Part shown: in pieces, positions 21,192 through 32,346 of the stretch
How the letters are laid out: the number at the start of each line of letters is the position of its first letter
Numbering within the stretch: the stretch's first letter is position 1
Assembly: GCA_030704615.1 (NCBI GenBank)
Contig: CM060731.1
Span: forward strand, 7,438,001-7,502,000
Origin: Takakia lepidozioides
Taxonomy: Eukaryota; Streptophyta; Takakiopsida; Takakiales; Takakiaceae
Reading direction: 5' to 3'
Length of the DNA: 64,000 nucleotides
Program-made: the position numbers and the translations under genes
Notes under the pieces: generated by a model
What the model was told of the DNA's origin: nothing
Databases searched by the model: none
Seen by the model: only the letters and a program-made list of their open reading frames with translations

Positions 21192-21993
21192 GTGGACCAG
21201 AGTGGCAGTGGGAAGATGAGCAGAGGAACGCGCTTTTCAAGAGCTCAGGGCAGGTTGACCTCGGCGCCTATCCTGAGACGACCTATCAGGGCGCGTCCCT
21301 TTCAGCTGCATACGGATTGGAGCATGATGGGGCTTGGAGCGGTCCTCACCAGGTGGATGATGAGGGAAGAGAGTTGTAGTGGCTTATGCTAGCCGCTTCG
21401 AACAACGCTGCAGAGGCTAAGTACAGCTCATATGAGGGAGAATGCTTAGCTGCAATGTGGGCCGTGGCACACTTCAGGTGCTATCTATACGGCAATCTTT
21501 TCACCCTTGTCATGGCTCACCAACCACTCAAGTGGTTGATGGAGTCAGACAAGCTTACGGGGAAGCTTGCACGGTGGGCACTCATACTCCGGAGTATGAC
21601 GTTCAGGTTGTGCATCGACCGGGTTTGGTCAATCGGGATGCGGATGGATTGAGTCGCAATCCATGCATGAGCCAGCAGGATGACACTGGAGCTCGGTGGC
21701 ATGGTGAGATAGACAAGGAGATGGTGCAGGGATGGCACGCATCTGCATTTTTGTGTATCTTGGCATCGGGAGGTCAGGTTGGACCTACAACATGGATGGC
21801 TGTAGACGGAGGACCCTGAGGCTATCGATGAGCCAGGTGGTGCCAGAGATATACATGAGGATTCGGCTGTGTTGGACTGCATCCGCACGGGAGACACGGC
21901 AGCCACTGTGACTGCCAGGGAGAGGGATCGGATCCTGCAACGAGCCAGAGGTTCAAGTGGGAGGGGATACACCTACTTCGAGTGTGGGAGGAT
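21192..21993 (+). pseudogene. Gypsy RNase H, copy 1, decayed
   Basis: Frames 21192-21392, 21386-21652 and 21442-21819 carry RNase H segments: 'LHTDWSMMGLGAVLT', 'YSSYEGECLAAMWAVAHFRC' and 'VNRDADGLSRNPC'. These correspond to the Asp-Glu-Asp-Asp catalytic set seen in copy 2, but the frame is broken repeatedly. The element ends in the connection region before the integrase. Confidence 0.8.
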
Positions 21994-22250
21994 ATTGGGA
22001 ATTCATTTGGTTCCATGTGCCAAGTGAGGTGAAGAACCTCACTTGGGACGTGGGGAGTCCACGTGAGACATAGGCAGGCTCATCTTCTTCTAGTCGAGCC
22101 TCTCGAGGCCTTTTTCGCCGCCATAGCTCTAGTACTTGAGATGGAGAGTGGGTGAGATCTGTATGGTGGAGTCCTTTAGCAAAGGTGCCATTGGCTTGAC
22201 TTATATAACGTGATAGAGTGGGTTCACCTCTTGTCACCATTTCCGTATCA
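21994..22250 (+). repeat. Partial LTR, subfamily B (5' side of gypsy copy 2)
   Basis: It matches the LTR-B pieces at 32249-32309 and 57722-57896. It contains the short inverted repeat around AGTGAGGTGAAGAACCTCAC, a TTATATAA box near 22200, and ends in CCGTATCA. The U3 start is missing; it joins directly to truncated copy 1. Confidence 0.75.
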
Positions 22251-23129
22251 CTAGAAGAAGACCTGACTGACATCGATGGTGCAAGGTGTTAGAATAGTGA
22301 GAATTGTGTGGAGGAGAGCTTGATAGATAGCTCTTAAGTTAAAAGGTGATGCAGGGTTTGTAAGAAGAAAGTCTTGTGGTGTGTATGTACAAGAAGAGGT
22401 CTTCAAGGAGAGCCCCATTGAAAAGTTTGAGAGCTTGTGAAAAAAACTCTTTGTTCTGCAAGTGTTGCAGGGTTTGAGGAGTTCAAGAAGAGCTGGGTGT
22501 TGTTAAGGAAGCAAGCGGTGCATGTGTGGAGCATGGTTTCAGCTTGTGGGAGTCTTCAACTTCAAGCTTACAAGAGCTATGAGTAGAGGTAGACATCTGA
22601 TTTCTCTTTGGGGCAGAATAGTGTATTTGTAGAGCATGCTTTGAGTTGGGGTTTCAATCCCAAGCTTGGGAAGAGCATGTCTATGGAAGTGGCAAGTGCA
22701 GGGCTGGATTAGGAGCTCTAAGAGGTGCACTATGGCCATGGAAGGAAACACTATGAGTGCATGCAATGGCTAGAAGAGGGTATGCCATAGAAAGCTCAAT
22801 AGCTTGTTCTATGCTTGTTTCAATAAGTTCCATAGAGAAAGAGAGCTTGTTGTGTGGCAAATAGCTTACTCAGGGAGTTAGAGGCACTCTTGGTGGTCTA
22901 TTGATGCTCAAGAAACCAAGAACAACACCTCTGGTTGCTCCATAGAAGCCATAGCTTGTTGCAGCAATCGCAGAGGCAAAGCGGCGCAAACCCTAGCTTG
23001 GGACCGCGTGGGAACGCTTGGAAACGCGTGTGAACTCCTTGGGAACTCCTTGGGAACTCGTGGGAACGCATGGGAACGCATAGGAACATTGCCCCAGAGT
23101 TGGGAGCACCACCATTGTCCCATCGGATG

Positions 23130-23440
23130 AACTATTGAGCCAGTGGATGAAAATCAGAGCTTCTGGATGAGAATCGGTTGCAGTGGATGAAATATTGTCA
23201 ACGGATGAACTATCGTGCTTGGATGAAACTGCGCACAGCGGATGAAATCTCATCAGCGGATGAACTATCGCACTATCGGATGAAAAATTGTGGTGACGGA
23301 TGAAACTGCGTTAGTGGATGAACTATCGTGCCATTGGATGAAAAATCACGGCGACGGATGAAATATCGCACCGACGGAGACCTGTGGATGAGAAATCGTG
23401 GTTTTGGATGAAATTTGGTTAGTGACGGATGAAAAATCGA
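23130..23440 (+). repeat. GGATGAAA-type minisatellite in the leader
   Basis: About a dozen units of roughly 20-25 bp built around CGGATGAAAAATCG and TGGATGAACTATCGTG, with variable linkers. Confidence 0.85.
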
Positions 23441-23464
23441 CTGACTGTGGATATTTTTGGAGCA

Positions 23465-24125
23465 TGTTGGGGGCTTGTTTGAGGACTATTTGGGGTCTAC
23501 TGAGGCCAATATCTAACAGGTATTGGGGCCTGTTTGAGGACTATTTGGGGTCTATTGAGGCCAATATCTAACAGGTATTGGGGCCTGCTTTGGGGTCTAT
23601 TGAGGCCAATATCTTGCAGGTATTGGGGTCTGTTTTGAGGACTATTGGGGGTCTATTGAAGCCAATATCTTGCAGGCTTGTGGAGCCTGCTTGGGGCTGT
23701 TTGAAGGACTATTTGGGGTCCTTTGAGGCCAATGTTTTGCAAGCCTGTGGAGCCTTGTGAGGGCTGGTTGGAGGACGATTGGAGGTCCTTGGAGTCCCAT
23801 ATTGGGCAGGCTTATGGAGTTTTCTAAGAGCTCTTTGGGGGACTATTGGAGGTCCTTGGGAGCAAATACTTGACAGATTTGAGGAGCTTCTTAAGGGCTG
23901 TTGGAGGACTGTTGGAGGTCCTTGGAGGCTAATACTTGGCAGATTTGAGGAGCTTCTTAAGGGCTGTTGGAGAACTGTTGGAGGTCCTTGGAGGCCAATA
24001 CTTGGCAGATTTGTAGAGCTTTTTAAGGGCTGTTTGGAGGACTCTTGGAGGTCTTTTGAGGTCATATTGGGCAGGCTTGTGGAGCCATTGTGAGGGCTGG
24101 TTGGAGACCTTGGAGGCCACTAATT
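23465..24125 (+). repeat. Tandem repeats of about 55-65 bp in the leader
   Basis: Degenerate units of the type TTGGAGGTCCTTGGAGGC and CAATACTTGGCAGATTTG, repeated about ten times with increasing divergence. Confidence 0.85.
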
Positions 24126-24902
24126 GGCGGGCGCCTAGGGCCTTTTGGTGGACTGTTTGAAGTCCAAGTTTGCGAACTTCTTGAACCTCGGTGGGTCTAT
24201 GTTAGGGGCTGATTGAGGGCACATTTCAGAAGTTCATGGCAATAATTTGAGGGCTCTTGAGAGTTATTTGAGAGGTTCTTTAAGGATAGTCTTGTCTATT
24301 GCTCGAGCAAGAGTGAGTATGAAGATAGGGGGAGTAATGGGATGAGAGCATTCTGGGCTTAGATATTGCTTTAGCTTCCCTTCTCTATAGTCTTCCATTA
24401 TCTTTGTAGGCCAAAGCTTTTCCGTAAGCGGAGGCAGAGCTAGTTTGGAAAGAGACTTGGTCATCTTGCAGGTTTATTGGAGTAGCAAGGAGATCGATTG
24501 ATTTAAGTGTGGGAAGTGTTGTTGTTTGAGTTTTCTGTGTTTGGATCCTCCTCCCACACATGCATGCTTGACTGTGCGCCATGCTAGTTTGGTTTGGGCG
24601 CTTGCTTTTATAGGTGGTTGTGCCGGAAATATTGTGGCCGGCCAATTCTAGAGCATGCTGTCGGTGGTGAGGCTGGGGTGATAACCAGCAGACCATCATT
24701 GTTTCTCGTATGGTGAGGTTGGGTTGATGACCAGCAGACCATAGGAGTGCCTGGTGCAGGTGCAGGTGCAGGTGCAGGTTCAGGTTAGGAATATAGTATT
24801 CCAAACCATAAGCCGCAACAGGTTCTCTACCCAGCTACCTTGTGGAAAGAGGGATTAGAGACAAGTTGATAGTCGGTTTGAGTGTGAGTTTTCATCACGG
24901 AG

Positions 24903-25803
24903 GTGCCACCAGTTGCTGAGGAGAGTACCGGTACGAGCACCAGCGATACTAGTGGGTATACAAGACGAGGTGTGCGGTTTAGGCCAACTTCACCTTCAGT
25001 GTCTTCTAAGGAAGGTTCAGACTCGGAGGTAGGAGGATTCTCGCCGAGGGTACAAGCCATTTCCGTGCCATTGTTGTGGGATACGATGGAGGAAATGTAT
25101 GGAGCTACTAAGGGGCCACGTCGGTACTCTGGAGCTGTGGGCACCATCGAGCTTGATGATTTCATACAAGAGTTTGATAGTTGGTGTGATTTGCAGCAGA
25201 TGCACAATCCACAACTGTTTACGCCTTTTATGGCGTGGAAGGGGCTGTTTTAGCACCTTGAGGGGCCGCCTATGGATGACTATCATGAGTTTAGGCGGGG
25301 AAATGAGGTGGAGATTAAGGAGTAGCGATCCTGACTATGTCTCCATCACTAGAGGCACAAGGGCAACGGTGACACCAGCAGCGACACCAACATCCCCAAC
25401 TGCAAGCACTAGTAGTGGGACAAGTAAAGATGGAGCTGGGAAATCCACTCAAGCTCCTGCTGCAGCACCAGCACCCGTGCCTGACTTTAACCCAGTTGTG
25501 GAGTTCTTCGAGGAGTTGAAGAGAAACTACCAGGGGATAAAGACGGAGAAATTGCGGAGCTTGCAAGAGTTCCAGCGCAAGCCTACTGAGAGTTTGAGGG
25601 AGGCTTACACGCGCATGAGGCGATTGATAAATGTAACCCAAGGGGTTACGGAAGCTCAAGCAGTCCAATTCTGGTATGGGATATTGGACAAGGAGCTGAG
25701 GAGAAGGGTGCGAGATGCAACTCTCCTACAAGTGGACCAACCCACCTTAGCAAACGTGTTTTTGCTGGCAGAGCGGATAGAGCTCAATATGGTGGAGGAG
25801 TGA
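24903..25803 (+). pseudogene. Gag capsid region, gypsy copy 2
   Basis: Frames 24903-25253 and 25099-25803 cover gag. The first ends in a TAG at 25251 ('AWKGLF', then stop) where copy 1 reads Gln, a CAG to TAG change. Later segments 'LQEFQRKPTESLREAYTRMR' and 'VQFWYGILDKELRRRV' match copy 1 closely. Confidence 0.8.
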
Positions 25804-25978
25804 GTGGTCATGGTGGGGTTTGGTAAGGAGACACAACGAAGCGGGGCTCCTAGCCAACAACAACCACTACCCCAATGTGCTCAAGGCAACAAGGGGGCTC
25901 AGGTAAAGCCCAGGGAAGGACAGAGATGATCTCAATTGCAGAGGTCACTTCCTTCATTCTCAGGCCAACAATAGTCGG

Positions 25979-26905
25979 GTGACATGTTGGGATTGTGGAG
26001 GACCCCATGTTAAGAGAGATTGCCCGGAGAGAGGCAAAGGGCCGGCACAGGCACAGCCTATACAACTACAGTGTGGGCATTGTGGCAAGTATGGGCATGA
26101 AGAGGCCCATTGTTATGACTTGCATCCTGAGCTACGGCCAGGCCAGTTCCAAGGGAACAATGGTGACCGAGGACGTGACAATGTAGTCCAGAGAGGTAGA
26201 GGAGGCAGAGGTCGTGGTGGAGGTCGTAACCAAAACCAAGGAGCACAGGGTCAAGGTCAAGGTCATGACCAAAGCATGGTGGATAGGCTTGCCCAGCTAG
26301 AGCAACGTCTTGCTACCATGGCCACTACTCATGTTGCGCCAGCTCCAAGGCCTGAGGTTCAAGTCCCACCTGCACAACCTCCTATGCCTAGGGAAGACCA
26401 GATTGGTATGGGCTTCATGTGTGGAGCCGCACTTGCAGGACCATTGCATGTGGACTCTGTAGCTATTGTCACTCGAGCAGCAACGCGTGCTCCTGAGCCA
26501 AGAGGAGCACATGTGGATTTTGATCCACAAAGAGGGGAAGCAAGTCAACAGACAAGGCTTCCACAGTCTTTCACATTGGCTGAGACAGTGCCAACTACGC
26601 CATCGATGGTACCCGCTCGCCCAAGTGTGTCCGAGGTAGAGCCACGAGTGCCAGTGGGGAGAATTGGTGTGGTTCGGGAAATGCCAGTGGGTGGTGCTGC
26701 AAAGCAAGGTGCAGCCAGTACATTGTTGGGGGCGGCTACGGAAATTTGCCACGCTCCATTGTTTTCTGCCATGACCATTGCAATGCCGGGGATTCGGCCA
26801 GCTGTTGTGTTCAGACTAGCAGCTAGACTCTGTGAGAGTGGTGATGCATCGGCACTATCTGCGGGGATAGCGGATAGTGCATGGATGCCCTGGACTCAAG
26901 GGTGA
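25979..26905 (+). pseudogene. Nucleocapsid zinc knuckles and spacer, gypsy copy 2
   Basis: It has two knuckles, CWDCGGPHVKRDC and CGHCGKYGHEEAHC, then an Arg/Gly/Gln-rich segment and a Pro-rich spacer up to the protease. The frame is open for 308 residues. It contains the conserved 'GFMCGAAL' segment also seen in copies 1 and 3. The upstream join to gag and the downstream join to protease are broken by frame changes, so I class it as part of a decayed polyprotein. Confidence 0.8.
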
Positions 26906-26909
26906 AGAC

Positions 26910-27273
26910 AGCCACAGCTGCACCATGGCAAGCGGCAGTTGCAAGGTTGCAGGAGTTGCCAGCTAGACCAGCCATTGAGCGTAGTATGGTGACTTCTGGG
27001 GTAGTCCTGGTGGACAATCAGGATGATATGTTTTAGTTGGGTGGCCCAGCCGGGAGGAGGTTTAGACCACTGCGGGTCTTGTTGGACTCGGGAGCACAGC
27101 CATTGATGTTGGGAAGAGCAGCAATTGCAGGCTTGGGCCTTACAAAGGCGGATTTGGAGCCTTGTCCTTTCCAAATTCAAACATCTTTGGGCGGTTCAGA
27201 GAAGACACGAGGGATTATACGCCATGAGCTCTTCATTTGATTACAGCCGGATCATCCTACGGACGGCTCAGTC
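26910..27273 (+). pseudogene. Aspartic protease, gypsy copy 2
   Basis: The active site 'LLDSGAQPLMLGR' lies in the frame 27037-27240. TAG stops flank it, at about 27034 and in the codon after 'ELFI' at about 27238. Neighbouring residues match copies 1 and 3. Confidence 0.8.
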
Positions 27274-29121
27274 ATGAGAGCTAAAGCTAGTGTTACGGAC
27301 GCGATGTCCTATGATGTGTTTGTTGGTGGGGCGGTGTTATACCCCATGGGATTCACTCTGGACTTTTGGAAGGAAACGACATCCTACAGGCCGGAATGGC
27401 AGTCAGGAGATGGCCGACGTGCACTGCTCCCAGTGCGGTTTATTGGGAATGTAGCAGTGGATCATAGGAACATGATGCCCACATTGGCTGCATTCTCAGG
27501 GGTGGTGGCTTGGGGTGGTGAGCTCTTGGAGGGCAATAGCCATGCAAATGATAGGCCATCACCTGATGAGGACAAACAATTGGCATACAAGGCTGATTTG
27601 CTTCCTCATGTGCCTGTGCATATTCCACTGTGGGGTACGGTTGGGAATTTGCATCGAGTAGCAGGCGAGTGTGTGCACCAAGCATGGCAGGAGGCCTTTC
27701 CATTGATGAGTGAGGGGAGTTCAGTGACATCACCTGGACCTCCTGAGTTAGCTCCTTTGGACACAGTGCCCATTACCTGGCAACCATCTGACTCAGGGAT
27801 TTGTTTGCTAGACCTGTTTGGAGGCATGAATACTGGGCTTGCAGGAGTGTTGCAAGCAGGGATTAAAGTACGCAAGTACTTGTATGTGGAGAAGGATGAG
27901 ATAGCTCGGCGTATTTCTATGCGCCACATCGCCTTGCTCACACACCAGTATCCTGAGTTGTTGTCTCTCTCAGCAATTCAAGGGTATCAAAAGGCTTTGC
28001 CAGCAGACATTACCTTGCTGGGGGCGGATGATTTGGACCGGCATGGTTCCATTGACTTGGTGATAGCTGGATGGCCTTGCCAATGACACTCTCCCGCAGG
28101 TCATGGGAATGGCTTGCATGATGCACGATTGCATTTGTTTTGGGAGATGTTGCGAGTTTTGCGGGACTTGCAGACGAGGCAAGTGCAACCTCTAGGCTAT
28201 ATCTTGGAGAATGTTCCTCTTATGGGGGATTTTCGGGCCAGGGTTATGGCCAGTGTGCATCAAGTGCGGTCTTGGATTGGATCGGCGGTGCTATTGGATG
28301 CAGTAGCGGTGGGATCACGCGCGCATCGACCTCGATTGTGGTGGACCAATCTTGCACCACCAGAGCTGCTCAAGAGAGCATACGATTCCATTCAACGGCC
28401 ACCCAATCTCGCGGTTGAGGGCATTTTGGACCAAGGGAGGCAACCACAGAGAGTGCGACATGATGATCGTCCACCTCTAACAGTGGTCAATCGAGTGGGG
28501 CAACCACGTGCGGCCTTGCCTACACTCATGAGCTTTCCCTTGTCTCATGCTTTCCAAGACAATGGTCCTGGGTTGATTTGGGATAGTGTGCTACAACAAT
28601 TGGTGGAGCCCAATGCGGATGAGCGAGAGCGGGCAATGGGATTTGCCACCGGCACTACAGATGTGTCAGCTCTGTCAGAGGCATCATGCTGCCAAGTGTT
28701 GGGTCAAGCAATGGATCTAAATTGCTTGACATGGGTCATTGGCTTGTGCATGGCTGAGCAACGGAGATTGCAAGCATTGATGGCTACTTCTGCACTCCCA
28801 TTGGATAGTGCATCCTCCCTACGAACTGGGATGGTTGAGGCAGTGAGTGGGGGCGAGCATAAGATCATGGGTTGCAAACACCCATGGCAAATGTGGGATG
28901 ATATACGCAAAGAGAGAGTCATTGGATCTCTCAAGCAGCAGTATGAGGAGTGGGGAGAGCCATGGACTGAGGATCAGTTGGAGGCCAAGGTGGCCAAGGT
29001 TTTTGAAGAGGTTGAGAATGTTTCTTGCTCAGAGGATGTTCTCAAGGTGGCTATGGCGGAGCAAGTGGAGACTACGCCACAGTCAGATTGGGCGGACAAG
29101 GCCCAAGATGTTGCTATCTAG
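27274..29121 (+). pseudogene. Linker plus C5 DNA methyltransferase, gypsy copy 2, stopped at the catalytic motif
   Basis: The frame runs from the protease linker into methyltransferase motif I 'LLDLFGGMNTGL' and motif IV 'VIAGWPCQ' without interruption. It then hits TGA at 28084-28086, directly after PCQ. The same frame continues to 29121 with motif VI 'YILENVPL', motif VIII 'HRPRLWWTNL', 'ERERAMGFATGTTD', and motif X 'CQVLGQAMDLNCLTW'. A charged C-terminal extension follows that copy 1 lacks. Apart from this stop, no other break is visible across about 615 codons. Reading the linker and enzyme as one frame shows that the methyltransferase is part of the pol polyprotein. Confidence 0.9.
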
Positions 29122-30007
29122 CAACCAAAGGATTCGTCTTCGACCTCCAAGCCTGGTGTACCCAAGGTTGCAGTCACTGAGGACAATTAGGAACCAGATG
29201 TTGGACCTACAGTCACCGGAGGAGAGAGACGGAGGATCCAGCAGTTTCTAAGGGCTTATAGAAATTGCTTTGCCTTCGGTTTGAAGGATTTGGGGAGTTT
29301 GAAGGGTCGGGAGATTCGTATTGATTTGGCAAGTGACACACCAATCTTTCGAAGGCCCTACCGGTATAGTGACATGGAGAGGTCATTGATCTAGTCACGG
29401 ACTATGGAGTTGTTTGAAGCTGGATTGGTGGAGTTGTCAGGCGGGGAGTATGCGTCGGCAACGGTGATGCCAGCTAAGAAGGATATCTATGGCAATTGGA
29501 CAGAAAGAAGGATGTGTGGGGACTATTGTCCTGTGAACCGTCAGACTAAGTCCTATAGATATGCCAAGCCAACTCCAGAGGAGATCTTTGATGCTATTGG
29601 GCATGCAAAGGTGTTTAGCACATTGGACTTGCGATCCGGTTACCACCAGTTGCCAATCAAAGAGGCTGACAAGCAAAAGACGGCATTCTGGGGGATTGAC
29701 CAACACGGGAAGGATTGTTTGTACCAATGGCGGTTCTTACCGTTTGGGTTGAAGAATGCTCCTGCAGAGTTTCAGAGGGTCATGGATAGGATTCTCGCGG
29801 GGCTAGACTTCGCCCGGTGCTACAGTGACGACATCATCGTCTTTAGTGCTACGGTTGATGAGCATACGGTTGAGACACCTTCAGGTGGTGTTTGAGCGCT
29901 TGAGAGCGCACGGGTTGAAACTGCACCCCGGAAAGTGCAAGTTCTTCCACAATCAGATTGAGTATATGGGCCACATGATATACCCTGGAGGATTGGGTGT
30001 TCAATAG
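29122..30007 (+). pseudogene. Gypsy reverse transcriptase, copy 2
   Basis: Pre-RT segment 'FLRAYRNCFAFGLKDLG' and 'IFRRPYRYSDMER' precede the RT core, which includes 'MPAKKD', 'MCGDYCPVNRQTK', 'FSTLDLRSGYHQLPI', 'QWRFLPFGLKNAPAEFQRVM' and the active site 'CYSDDIIVFS'. The usual pattern is YxDD, with Ile, Leu or Val common at x, so Ser is unusual. TAG stops at about 29119, 29188 and 29393 and a frame change near 29870 break the frame. Confidence 0.9.
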
Positions 30008-31078
30008 ACAAAGGTAGAGGCCATTGCATGCATTCCACGTCCCATGGATGTGAGCAGAGTTCGTGCTTTCATGGGATTGGCAAACTACTATCGACGGTTT
30101 GTCAAGGGATTTAGTAGCATTGCAAAGGCTCTTACCAAGTTGACCAAGGTGGGTCAAGATCGGCAGTGGGAGGAGGAGCAAGAGAAAGCCTTTGAGGAAC
30201 TCAATGCTCGATTGACTTCTGCACCTATTTTGAGGCGGCCTATTCGGGGGCGGCCTTTCTAGCTACATACGGATTGGAGTATGCTGGGGATTGGAGCAGT
30301 GCTCACACAGGTGGATGATGAGGGAAGAGAGTTCGTAGTGGCATATGCTAGCCGCTCGAACAATGATGCCGATGCGAAGTATAGTTCCTATGAAGGGGAG
30401 TGTCTAGCTGCGGTATGGGCAGTGGCACATTTCAGATGCTACCTCTATGGCAATCTCTTCACCCTTGTCACGGATCACCAACCATTGAAGTGGTTGATGG
30501 AGTCAGACAAGCTTACAGGGAAGCTTGCACGGTGGGCACTTATGCTTCAAGAGTACGACTTCCAGGTGGTGCATCGAGCCGGTATTGTCAATCGGAATGC
30601 AGATGGATTGAGTCGTAATCCATGCACAAGCGAGCATGATGATACTGGAGCTCGGTGGCATGGTGAGATAGATGAGGAGATGGTGCCAGGATGGCATGCA
30701 TCGACCTTTTTGTGCATTCTAGCAATGGGAGCTCAAGCTGGTCCATCCCATGCGATTGGTCATATAGATAGCATGCATGACGATCCAGAGACTAGTGAGG
30801 AGTTTGGTGGTGCTAAGGATATGCATGAAGATGAAGCAGTGTTGGCATACCTTCGTACCGGAGAGATAGCAGCCAGTGTGACTACTAATGAGAAGAATCG
30901 GGTCCTACAACGAGGCAAGAGGTTCAAGTGGTATGGGACTCACCTACTCCGGGTATGGGAGGATGAACGAGTGAGGATTGTGTCTCATCCAACACAACGA
31001 GCGCGATTGGTACGCCATGCCCACGAGGAGTTGGGACATTTTGGGGTGCGGCGCACTCATAGTTTGCTGCAAGGGTAG
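30008..31078 (+). pseudogene. RNase H and integrase zinc-binding start, gypsy copy 2
   Basis: After the RT tail 'FMGLANYYRRFVKGF', the RNase H carries all four acidic positions: 'LHTDWS', 'YEGECLAAVWAV', 'LVTDHQPLKWL' and 'NRNADGLSRN'. A TAG at about 30260 precedes it. The frame then runs through a connection region into the integrase N-terminal zinc-binding motif, first histidines in 'RLVRHAHEELGHFGVRRTHSLL'. It stops at 31076. The matching Cys pair is lost to the adjoining deletion. Confidence 0.88.
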
Positions 31079-31816
31079 TATTGGTGGCGGGGCATGCATA
31101 CGGATATGCAGCAGTTAGTGGCAAGGACACCTAGGAGATTGGGACCTTCAATTGCCTTGGCTAGCTATGGGCTATAGGTTCAGCAAACAAGCTTCACTTG
31201 CCTCCTTCTCACCTTACTTTCTTCTCTTCGGCCGAGAGCCGGATTTGCCTGCATCTATTCATAGGGAGGCTGCAGTAGTTCTCAACCTTGATGATCCAGA
31301 TGTGTGGTCACAAGCATGTGCCCAGCGGGCAGAGCTGTTCAAGAGAGTCATGCCTATGGCTTTTGAGAACCTTGCTATTGCCCAACACCGAGACACATTG
31401 AGGTACGCTACTATACGTGAGAGGGGATATCGGCCAAATGTTCGGCGTTTCCACCCTGGGAACCTACGACCTTGGATGTCACAGCAAGACGTGTGATTCT
31501 AAGGGTCAGGGAGGTGTTGCCTTCAGGAGTGTTGATTCTGAAGGGTCGAGATAGCATGGTATGGAAGGACCATGTGCGCAATTGTGCGTCATGTCACCTT
31601 CCACATGTGGATGGGAGGATAGATCCCAACCTTGCAGTGGTACCTGCAGGGTTGCATTGCATGCTATGTGGGCATGCTGGTGGCACCGCAACCATGTTGG
31701 TGTATGACAAATGCTCAAGGGGGTGGCACACGAGATGCTTGACACCGCCACTTGAGGAGGTTCCTATCGGAGAATGGTTGTGTCCACGATGCCTTGGACA
31801 GAGGTGGTGGGCATGA
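31079..31816 (+). pseudogene. Integrase C-terminal part with PHD finger, gypsy copy 2; catalytic core deleted
   Basis: The sequence jumps from 'MHTDMQQLVA' (zinc-binding region) to the post-core segment 'LAMGYRFSKQASLASFSPY', so the DDE core present at 8617-8800 is missing. The breakpoint lies at about 31130 in GGACACCTAGGAGATTGGGA, which matches sequence just 3' of the core in element 0 (near 8795). A second small deletion near 31460 shifts the frame. The PHD finger (31659-31796) reads CMLC, 'LVYDKCSRGWHTRC', 'LTPPLEEVP', 'WLCPRC'. The eighth ligand is intact here, but the third Cys is Tyr. Confidence 0.85.
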
Positions 31817-32074
31817 CAATGGTGAGGCGGACAAATGATCCAAGGTCTAGCTAGTGGGGCTTCAATGCCATGGATACTCAACTGAAGATCATGGATTGCA
31901 TAAAGCATGATGAAGGCGACTAACGATGGGGCTATGTTTGCACCCGGCCTCTTGATCTATCGACTTCAAGTGTTGGGACTTGTGCGATTGAAGACCAAGT
32001 GATGATCTTATTGGGGTGGATACTTGCAAGCTATCCGGTGTTAGAGGGAGCTAATCACCAGCTAGGGGGGCGAT
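31817..32074 (+). other. 3' untranslated end of gypsy copy 2 with polypurine tract
   Basis: No open frame. It ends in GCTAGGGGGGCGAT before the LTR, the same tract as at 9744-9756. Confidence 0.75.
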
Positions 32075-32309
32075 TGTGGCGTGGCTTTCTAGGACTATAT
32101 GCTAGGAAGTGTGGTTGGACAGCGATGTATGTTGTGGCATGATGCTTAGGTGCACGACAGTTGTCATGGTTTTGTTTGTGATTAGTTAGAAATAGTTATT
32201 TCTAGCTAATTAGGACATTACACATTTATATTTGTATTTTGTTGGCATTGGGACTTCATTTGGTTCCATGTGCCAAGTGAGGTGGTGAACCTCACTTGGG
32301 ACGTGGGGA
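32075..32309 (+). repeat. LTR, subfamily B (3' LTR of copy 2), truncated
   Basis: Starts TGTGGCGTGGC after the polypurine tract. It runs through the AGGTGGTGAACCTCACTT inverted repeat and is cut at 32309, where inverted gypsy copy 3 begins. Confidence 0.8.
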
Positions 32310-32346
32310 GGATGCCCCGAGCCTGCTCTGATCCTCCCAGAGATGT

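Larger units (their letters stand above)
10240..21993 (+). mobile_element. Ty3/gypsy retrotransposon with DNMT, copy 1 (3' truncated)
   Basis: Order: LTR with nested LINE, leader 12577-15989, gag, two CCHC zinc knuckles, aspartic protease, C5 DNA methyltransferase, reverse transcriptase, RNase H. RT before RNase H and the related integrase in other copies place it in Ty3/gypsy. The integrase is missing: at about 21993 the sequence switches to a subfamily B LTR. Frameshifts and stops occur in gag, protease and RT, while the methyltransferase frame is open. Confidence 0.9.
22251..24848 (+). other. Non-coding leader of gypsy copy 2
   Basis: No gene seen. It holds two tandem-repeat tracts (listed separately). 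Its last 300 bp or so is closely related to the region just before gag in copy 1, including AACAGGTTCTCTACCC. Confidence 0.55.
21994..32309 (+). mobile_element. Ty3/gypsy retrotransposon with DNMT and PHD finger, copy 2
   Basis: Partial 5' LTR, leader, gag, zinc knuckles, protease, linker plus C5 methyltransferase, RT, RNase H, integrase remnants with PHD finger, polypurine tract, and a 3' LTR cut at 32309. It is the most complete copy and shows the domain order best. Numerous in-frame stops and an integrase core deletion make it non-autonomous. Confidence 0.92.

Noticed and set aside
22251-22320. Primer binding site after the LTR
   Set aside because: No stretch complementary to a common tRNA 3' end (such as initiator Met) could be identified in either leader.
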